This document shows, piece by piece, positions 56,620 through 64,000 of a stretch of 64,000 nt of DNA. This DNA comes from Tetradesmus obliquus (taxonomy: Eukaryota; Chlorophyta; Chlorophyceae; Sphaeropleales; Scenedesmaceae): NCBI GenBank assembly GCA_030272155.1, contig CP126194.1, forward strand, positions 5,633,501-5,697,500, read 5' to 3'. The number at the start of each line of letters is the position of its first letter. The first letter of the stretch is position 1. The translations under genes and the position numbers were made by a program. A model generated the notes under the pieces. That model searched no databases and was not told the origin of the DNA. It saw only the letters and a program-made list of their open reading frames with translations.

Positions 56620-59600
56620 TTACATCGGCAGCAGATCCTCTCCCAGTGGCTCAGCACCCCAGTCGTCTGCTGCTGCCTTCCCAGCACCTGCTGGGCCATC
56701 CTGCCCTGTCGGCCGCCTATTCTTTGCTAGCCGGCTGTCCAAGCTGCTAATGCCGCTGCCAGCAGCTGTCCCTGCAGCAGCCTGAGTGTCCAGCGTGGTC
56801 TGCTGGAAGTCTGCATTGTCCCCAGACTGCTGCTGCATGGATGCTGCACTGCTGGTTGCTGCTGCGGCTGCCGCGACAGCCTGCACATATGCACGAGGTG
56901 CAGCAGTAACGAACGATCAGATGTTGGCTACCAGCAACCACTTGCTTCGAACGCACATCCCAGCCCACAGGCCGCGTTTGACATGCTACGGCTGACACAC
57001 AATGCATGTATGTTGCAGCAACCCCCCTAACAACATTTAATCGTGTATGGCAGCGGCATGCCAGCATGCAGCTGGCCGCGCACCTCTGCTCGCTCGGCTC
57101 GCCGCAGCATCTCCGCGTAGCGCTCCACCTCACCGGGCCGCCCCAGCTCCTGGCACATGGCCACCAGGTAGCGCAGCGCCTCCACGTTGCCGGGCTGCAC
57201 GGCCACGGTGGACTGGTAGCTGCATTACAGCAATGCAGGCATGGTACAGCCGGAAGCAGCACAGAGGACATTAGTATGGTGCAGCGGCACATGTGCGCAG
57301 TTGTGGCAAGACGTGGAGCGAGTGCTGGCAGCCTGCTGGACGCATTGTGCTTTACGGCATACATCCGTCTGGGCAGGCCACTGCTCGTGCATATCATCGG
57401 CTACAGCGCACTGGTTGCACCAAAATAGTCATTGCAATCCACTTCCGCACGCTTCCCCACTCTCCCCTGTACACCGCCACTCACTGCTTGAGCGCCGGCC
57501 CGTATGCCCCGATGCGCCTGTAGCAGCTGGCGGTCATGAGCGCCCACTTGACCTCCTGCGGCTGGATGGCTGCCGCCAGCTCAAAGTAGGGGATGGCGCG
57601 CTCGTAGACCTCGCTGCGCACGTGGAACGCGCCCAGCCAGGAGATGACGTCCAGGTTGACAGGCCACACGCGGTGGGCGTCCTGGTAGTAGCCAAGTGAG
57701 CGCGCCTCCTCCTCCAGCCTGCAGCAAAGTGAGAGGTACAATGAGGCGTACATTGAGGTGTACACTGAGGTGTACATCAAGGTGTACATTGAGATGTAGT
57801 TTGAGGCGTACACATACTGAGGTGCATTGTGAGGTGGCATTGAAGAGCAAAGGAAGGTGCGCAAAGACACGGCAAAGGAGAGGGGCACAGGCAATGGCTT
57901 GATGTCAGCATATCCAGTGCCAGCCTTGCTGCCTGGCATAGCAAATAAAAAATTGACGCAAGCATGGTGGCTGCAGCAGCAGTGCCCCACCTGTGGTAGA
58001 TCGCCCCCAGCTTGCAGAGCACCCCAGGGTCATGCGGCACCAGGCTGGTGAGCACCTCCAGCCAGCGGATGGCGCCAGCGCTGTCGCCAGACATGTCGGC
58101 AGCCAGCGCCAGGCAATGCACAACCTGCAAACAGCACCCACATCGCAGGTGTTAGCGCCATCAACATGGCTGTGGAGAGCTGTGCTCAGAAGCAGGGGTA
58201 TCAATTCAACTGCATCAGTCGGCTACAGCCTACACACCAACCACTCCTGCGCAGCGCACACTATGCTGGCAGCACGGCTGTGTAGGTCCTTGGGCAGTGC
58301 ATTGCAGCAGATGAGCCGCTCAGCGTACCTCTGGCTGGTCTGGCAGCAGTCCGTGCAGCTTGCGCAGCGGCAGCATGGCCGCCTCGGGCTCTCCCAGCCG
58401 CAGGTTGACGACACTGCAGGCACACCATAAAGCAGCACAACAGCAGCGATGAGCCAGCAGAACTGTGACTCCCAGCGTGGCAGTTGGCTGCAACAGCAAT
58501 TGCTTGAGGTCATTGCAACAACTCACAACTTGGGGTCAACACACAAGTGCGCTGGCTGGGCGGCTGACATGAGGCACCTGCGCAATGCAAACGTCTCATG
58601 CTTGAGCCACTGGGCTGTACAGTACCACCACACTACTCTGTGCACCTTGCTCACCCTAGGTTGTACAGCGCCTGCACACACAGCGGCTGGATGGCTGCTG
58701 CATCACTGAATGCCTGGCGGGCCTCTTCTAGGCTGCCAGCCTCCAGCAGCACCACACCCCGATTCACATGCGCCTGCGCATTGTACCTGCAGCAGCACAG
58801 CCCGACGCAGGCATACAGTTCCATTCTTCAGCACAACTGTAAGAACTGGTTCTTAGCAGAGGCTGTGCAGTTCTGCGCACTTCATCAAAGCCAACTCCTA
58901 GGGTTGAGTTCCAGAGACAGGTCATTGTGGCTCAGGCCTGCTGGAGATGTGGCTGCACGCTCACACACCTGTCGGTCTTCAGTGCTAGGTCCGTGTACTT
59001 TGCTGCTGCTGCCAGGTCGCCCTCCAGCAGGTACAGGAACGACAGGTTGGTGGCAGCAGCAGCGCGTAGCGCTGGGCCGCGCCGCTCAAACGTTTTGTAC
59101 ACAGCAGCTGCAGCCTCCACCTCCTTGTTGGCCAGGTGGCGACTGGCCTTGGCCAGCAGCACCTGAACAAGGAAGCAGTCATGCCCATCAACATGAGATG
59201 CCAGGATGCTTGATTGATCTCAAATGACTGTTATGCACCTGCTGTTGAAGTCCAGACCTCTGATGTGTGGAAAGCTGAGCAGAACTGCCATATAGGCACT
59301 ACACGTGGCAGCCGTCTCTCAACATTTGCCACAGCAGAGCTGCTGCATGAGGTGCCACTCAGCAGCGTGGCAGGCACTGCAAGCAGGGTCAGCTTGCCGG
59401 CCTACACTCACCTCTGCCGCTATCTTGCCTAGCCCGGCTTGCCGCAGCTGCTCCTCTGCCCAGTCAAAGCCAGCAGCAAAGCCGCCCTTGTCAGCCAGGC
59501 CCTCAGCCAACAGCTGTGCTGCTGTCAGCACGCACCTGCAGGCAGCAGCCAAACAGCATGCAAGGCAATGCTCAACCATGTGATACACCCGTCTGCTGCA

Positions 59601-61974
59601 GTCGCGCTGCACACATGAGGCCATACTGTACACGCCATCAGCGACTGGCGCCGGGCACGTGCAATGACCAACACACAGGGACCATAAAATGCAGTGTAGC
59701 AAGGTAGCTCACTTGGTGATGCTGGCCTTCTGCTGCTTCTGCTCCTGCTTCATCTGATCGCTGCCGCCTGCAGCATCCCTCGAGCCGTCCCTGAAGCGGT
59801 GCTTGAGCGAGGTGAGGCTGCTGCCCAGGCCCTCATCCCCTGCAGCTGCTCCCTCCTCATCTGTGCCGGAGTCATTTCCCCGCTCCTCGTCATCATCATC
59901 CTGGCTGTCTGCGAGGCCTGGCACAGCCAGCAGGCGCTGGAAGGCAGCCATCATGCCCTCCTTGTCACCCAGGGCATACGAGCACACCAGCAGGTTGAAT
60001 GCAGCCTGCAGGAACACGAAGAAACATAATTGCAGCAGTGAGTGCCGCCCAACTGCACTGGTGATAGGAAGCCTTGTTGCAGGCTAGCCGTTTTTGCGCA
60101 ATGTACACCAATCCCATATCTGCACTGTTGATTCATCAAATGCATGTCTAGTACAGCAATTGACGCTCACCTGATGGTCTGCAGCTGTGTCCATTGCGTT
60201 TTCAAACGCTGCTGCTGCATCCCCGTACTGTCCCAGCTGTACAAATGCGAGGCCAATGTTGGTCATGAGCCGGGCGCGTGGGCCTGCAGCTGCTGCTGGC
60301 AGTGCGTCCAGTGCCATCCTGTACATCTTGATGGCTGCTGGATACTTCCCCTGCTCAAAATATATGTTGCCCATATTTACACGGAACCTGCAGCAGCATG
60401 AAGGCAGCACAGCTTGTCCAAGTTGCTCCATTACTGTTTGCAGCAACATCTGCTTGTTGCCATTGCCGGAAAAGCTGATGTATTGTATTGCTGCTGTGAT
60501 TGCCAGGCCGCTCTGCAGGAGACAGCTGCAGCCACATTTGCTGGCACATTGCCCATGCAGGGCAACACCTCTGAACCTCACCTGCCCGCTTGCACCTGCA
60601 GGTTTTTGCTCTTGACAAGCGCCCCATACAGTTCCAGTGCCTCCCCATACAGCTTACTGGCTGCATAGCAGCTGGCCAACTGCAGCTCCACTGCAAACCC
60701 TAGCTCTGGCGGGTGGTTGTCACCCTGGCCCGCACTCTCCCTGAACTTGGCCAGCTGCCGCTCCTTCTTGCGAGCATCTAGTGCCTTTTCTAGCGCTGCG
60801 TTGCAGAGCAGCACCAAACATTGCACAAATAGTCGCGGTTATGGTTGGAAGCAATTATTGCTGCATTAAATAATACACGCTGCAAGAATTGCATCTGCAG
60901 GCACCACACATGCAGCGGCAACTCACCAGCTGCTGTGCTCACCTGCTTGTGCATCTTTTTGCTGCGACAGCAGCACACTCGCTTCCAGCACCTCATGCAC
61001 CTTCTTGTCCATTTCTCTGGCAACTTCTTCTGTGCTGGCAGCCTGCTTGCGCGGTAGTAAGCTGCTGCTGCCGCCTGCGCTTGCCATGCCCTTGTTAGCC
61101 TGCCCAAAGGGGTCAGAACGACCCTTTGGGTTGCTGCTGAAGCCAGCACCCCTGTTCCTGGTCATTGGCCGGGCAGCCTGGCAGCAGGATAACACTAGTA
61201 AGGCTGCAGTTGTGTTCAAACTGTCTACAAGCTCTGCAGTTGATGAAACGCTGCTGCGGCTGCCCACAGTCTAACTGCAAGGCGTATCGACCTGCTGCTT
61301 TCTGCTTTCTGCTTCACATGATAAGTTCTGCATAAGTGTTTAAGCAGATACAGTACGAGTACACTGCTGCAGCTCTGCTTGATTGCAGCAGTTTTCCGGC
61401 AGGCCGCTGCCTGTGCTGGCAGTCAGAGGCGGCAACTCACAGATGCATCTGTTGCTGCTGTTCCCATGCGCATGCCAGTCCCGAGCCTGGTGCTGGCTGT
61501 TCCTGGTGGCATGGAAGCTGCTGCAGTAGCAGCAAAAGTAGGAAGTATTGTCTCAGGTCCTGAACTCTGTGCGGTTGCTGACATAGCAAGCAGTGCTACA
61601 CGTGACTGTTGCATGCAGAGTCAGGTGCATCAACGCATGCCTGAACAGCACCTTGATGTGCGGCTGCAGCTGCTGATGCTGCCGGCATACCTGCTGGAGT
61701 GAAGCCAGCGCTGCCATCCAGCGGCTGAAATACACTGCCTCCTGCAGGACTCTGCGAGCAGCAACACATGCGTCAACAGCTGCCGCAGCACATAACAGGT
61801 CAACTGAAAGCCAAGCCCACCCCAGAGGTAGCCTCTTACTCACCCCTACACGCCCCTGGTCATCGTACCCGCTATAGAGCTCATCATCCTGTGTGGTGCA
61901 GCTACATCAGCGCAAAGAACAAGAAGCAGAGGGATTGGGCAAGCTGCAGCAGCGCTGTCACATACGTTTGCCAT
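56620..61974 (-). CDS. IFT88: IFT88, intraflagellar transport complex B TPR protein
   Basis: Sixteen exons: 61974-61966, 61888-61844, 61751-61691, 61577-61441, 61177-60943, 60795-60582, 60387-60171, 60005-59713, 59535-59412, 59162-58969, 58786-58655, 58413-58329, 58124-57991, 57718-57485, 57219-57084, 56880-56620. Phases agree throughout; 836 residues, close to the animal protein's length. The 9-nt first exon gives MAN, then DDELYSGYDD, the family's N-terminal motif. RPMTRNRGAGF follows, then TPR repeats from about residue 165: VNMGNIYFEQGKYPAAIKMY, RLMTNIGLAFVQLGQYGDA, KGGFAAGFDWAEEQL, AAATNLSFLYLLEGD, AHVNRGVVLLEAGSLEEA, LDVISWLGAFHV, EVKWALMTASCYRR. The tail ends WGAEPLGEDLLPM. IFT88 is a core IFT-B subunit needed to build cilia. 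Compared with animal sequences an acidic Asp/Glu/Ser insert lies near residues 335-385. Confidence 0.95.
57743..57814. repeat. 12-bp minisatellite in IFT88 intron 13
   Basis: About six copies of a GAGGTGTACATT-type unit with base changes lie just inside the intron, next to exon 14. Confidence 0.8.
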
Positions 61975-62444
61975 CTCTTCCACGGTTGGACCCCTGATAC
62001 GTGCTGTATAACTATTGTTCAGGTGGGATTGTTTAGACCGCAGGTGTTGGGTTGGAACTGCTTCAGTGCTGTTGAGACCCAGCAGCTGCACCAGCCATGG
62101 TGATTCTGATGCCGGAAACCTCACGAGCCACACGACACATGCCACAGGAAAACCAATCAAATGCATTTGATATCGACATCTGCTAACTCAGTCATAGAAA
62201 GCGTCACAGCGTAGTTGTTATGGAGCCTGACAGGTTAGTCAACTAGGTTTTGACGCCTGCTACGTGGCAGAGCACAGGGTGCACACAAGTCGACACACGA
62301 TTAGGTTGACAGCGATATCTTGCATTGATAGTACGGACGTCAGGGGCTGCATCGGATCGTTCGCTTCACTACACAGTTTGGCGGGCCTTGCCATCTCGTT
62401 ACTCTTGTGTGCTGCGGTGTCCACCACAAGCCTGATCCTGCACC
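61975..62444. other. Bidirectional promoter region of IFT88 and the divergent gene
   Basis: 470 bp between opposite ATGs at 61974 (minus) and 62445 (plus). No TATA box stands out. Confidence 0.4.
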
Positions 62445-64000
62445 ATGAACTCGTTAGCTGAGTTCTCAATGGAGCTTGAGGCGCTATCCAAGTTGTTGAA
62501 CCACCAAGAGGTAGGCTGTGGAAGGGGCCCACTTGGGGCCTCTGCTGCTGTTTTCATAGTTGCACGAAACGTGGGGTCCGGCTGTTTATGAAACGAAACG
62601 AAACGTTTAAAACGTGCGTTTTAAACGCCTTCAGTGTGAAACGCTGTATCTAAACGGCAGCTCTAGTGGGGCTCAGGCGTTTGAATGCAGAACCCCTCGT
62701 TACTCGGCCTAGCGGCCCGTTCAGGTACTCAGGGCTCTTCAAAACATTTACTGTATATCTTTGTTGGTATTTGAATACTTGTTGTTCTCCTATCAGTCAC
62801 CGATATGGGCAAGAAGACCACTGATCAGGCTACCATAGCTTGCTGCTCAGTGTCTGTTGTGTTTCAGCCAGCATGGTGCTGAGGTTTGGATGATTGTGCA
62901 TTGAGTCCAGCAGATTAACACAATGACATTTAATGTGTCGCGACTATGCAACTATGTTTACAGTTGCTTGTGTGTGCAGCAGGAGGTGTGCAGGTTGCTC
63001 AGCTCTGTTCCTGTAACCAGTGGTCGCTGCTTTCTTGGTAAGAGACTCAACTGCTGCATTATTAATGTTGCCAGTTTGCTTCTTTGCGTAAACCTTGGGA
63101 TGAAAGCTCATCCCTGATACGCCGAGCAGCCCTCCAGCTGCTGTGGTGCCTCGCTGCACATGGTCCGTGGACATCAACGCATTCACACGATATCACGATT
63201 AATAAGTAGATTACGCACTGGCACCTCAATTCATTTTGACTTTGCGAAGAGCTGTCGTGCGACGATCGCCAAGTATGTTCAAGTGTTGGAGCTGTACTGC
63301 TGTCAACTAGTCAAGCCTGCTGCCGTGCCTTGGCAGCCCTCCAAGCCCGGCAGGCACAGTTCTGGGGTCAATTAATGACTATAAAGACTAGTATTGATCA
63401 TTTACAAACAATTGAAATGCAAAGAATTGATGTAACTGGCCTCTACATGCCTCTAGAGTGCATACTGTGACATGGCGTTTCAGCAGCGTTTCAGCAGCGT
63501 TTCAGTCCAGGCACTGGCGTTTTAAACGCGTTTAAAAACGAAACGTTTCGTTTCAAACGAAACGTTTCGTGCAACTATGGCTGTTTTGGTAAACATACAT
63601 GGCACCAGCATGCAGAGCCTGCTTAGGATGTCAGCAGAACAGCAGAAAAATAGGAACAGCTTCCGTAACCAAGGAACCCACATGTACGTACAACCACCCT
63701 CGCTGTCCAGGCAGTACAAGATGATGCGCCAAGGAAAGGCGAACTTTCCAAGCCATCAGCAACGCCAGCCAGCATAGGACCTCAAGACCTGCTACCAGTA
63801 AAGGTTGCCTCACCCAAAGGTGCGCACAACTGCGGATTCATTTATATGTGCCAGACCTCTTGCCAAGTGCACAGAGGTAGCAACTGCCTCAGCAGCAACC
63901 ACAGAACAGCATTCTACCATTGACACCGCCGCACGCTGAGCTGGCCCTGTTATGGAACGCTGCAGCATGCGAAGACTCTGATAGCACATGCCACATACCA
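62445..64000 (+). CDS. Start of a divergent gene, interrupted in its first intron by a hAT element (partial)
   Basis: ATG 62445 opens a 66-nt exon (MNSLAEFSMELEALSKLLNH-QE) ending in GAG|GTAGGC. After the hAT element, CATGCAG|AGC at 63616 opens a second exon in matching phase 0 (SLLRMSAEQQKNRNSFRNQG). The second exon may use one of the GTACGT donors near 63686, or run to a stop at 63775-63777. The joined N-terminus is helical and charged. No family can be named from about 45 residues. Start context, splice sites and position opposite IFT88 support the model, but it is only partly seen. Confidence 0.45.
62547..62554. repeat. Left target site duplication GCTGTTTT
   Basis: Matches 63580-63587 exactly. 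Confidence 0.9.
62555..63579. mobile_element. Non-autonomous hAT-type DNA transposon
   Basis: The ends are perfect 18-bp inverted repeats starting CATAGTTGCACGAAACGT. They are flanked by the 8-bp direct repeat GCTGTTTT (62547-62554 and 63580-63587). An 8-bp target duplication and CA...TG ends are the hAT signature. Subterminal GAAACG/CGTTTC motifs are clustered near both ends (for example GAAACGAAACGAAACG at 62589 and GTTTCAGCAGCGTTTCAGCA at 63476). At 1,025 bp it has no transposase and the longest ORF is about 80 codons, so it is non-autonomous. Confidence 0.93.
63580..63587. repeat. Right target site duplication GCTGTTTT
   Basis: Matches 62547-62554 exactly. Confidence 0.9.

Overview
The window looks like nuclear DNA of a green alga (Chlorophyta, most likely a core chlorophyte). 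Coding exons are GC-rich and full of CAG/CTG runs giving poly-Gln, poly-Ser and poly-Ala. Genes are split by GT-AG introns of roughly 150-1,050 bp. TGTAA, the usual chlorophyte poly(A) signal, follows several stops. The gene set also fits: a ciliary IFT88, a GrpE with a transit-like leader and helical repeats of the algal OPR kind, and small secreted cell-surface proteins with Cys-rich, cellulose-binding-like heads. The species cannot be named from sequence alone. All gene models are hand-built from splice sites, reading-frame phase and, where possible, family similarity; every exon chain reported as complete keeps frame.

Layout. 1-1076 (+) is the 3' end of an unrecognised gene, followed by 2.4 kb carrying a decayed repeat family. 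3453-4465 and 5314-6192 (+) are two related secreted, probably GPI-anchored proteins. 7379-9050 (-) is FRA10AC1, a spliceosome-associated factor, with an 89-codon ORF just upstream. 10022-16905 (+) is a nine-exon gene of 1,335 codons joining an OPR-like N-terminus and long Gln/Ser linkers to a GrpE domain. 18279-19723 and 21258-22436 (+) are two small EF-hand paralogues. 24052-26551 and 28570-31108 (+) are tandem six-exon paralogues for two-domain secreted proteins. 34637-35292 (+) is an unknown two-exon gene. 36053-44488 (-) is a RING plus TRAF-type zinc-finger protein of 1,810 codons. 45158-48429 (+) is a divergent unknown six-exon gene. 52865-53401 (+) is a response-regulator receiver. 56620-61974 (-) is IFT88 in 16 exons, with the start of a divergent gene at 62445.

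Mobile DNA. Two complete-looking non-autonomous DNA transposons are present. One is a 2,722-bp CACTA element (49864-52585; 47-bp perfect inverted ends, 3-bp TCA target duplication). The other is a 1,025-bp hAT element (62555-63579; 18-bp perfect inverted ends, 8-bp GCTGTTTT target duplication).

The most unusual theme is architectural. In four genes (GrpE fusion, the second EF-hand gene, the RING/TRAF gene and the gene at 45158) an exon edge has been copied, together with its splice site, into the neighbouring intron, sometimes as tandem arrays. The RING/TRAF gene holds the best case: four ~220-bp units, three of them in one open frame. A separate intron holds a two-monomer higher-order satellite of 358 bp.
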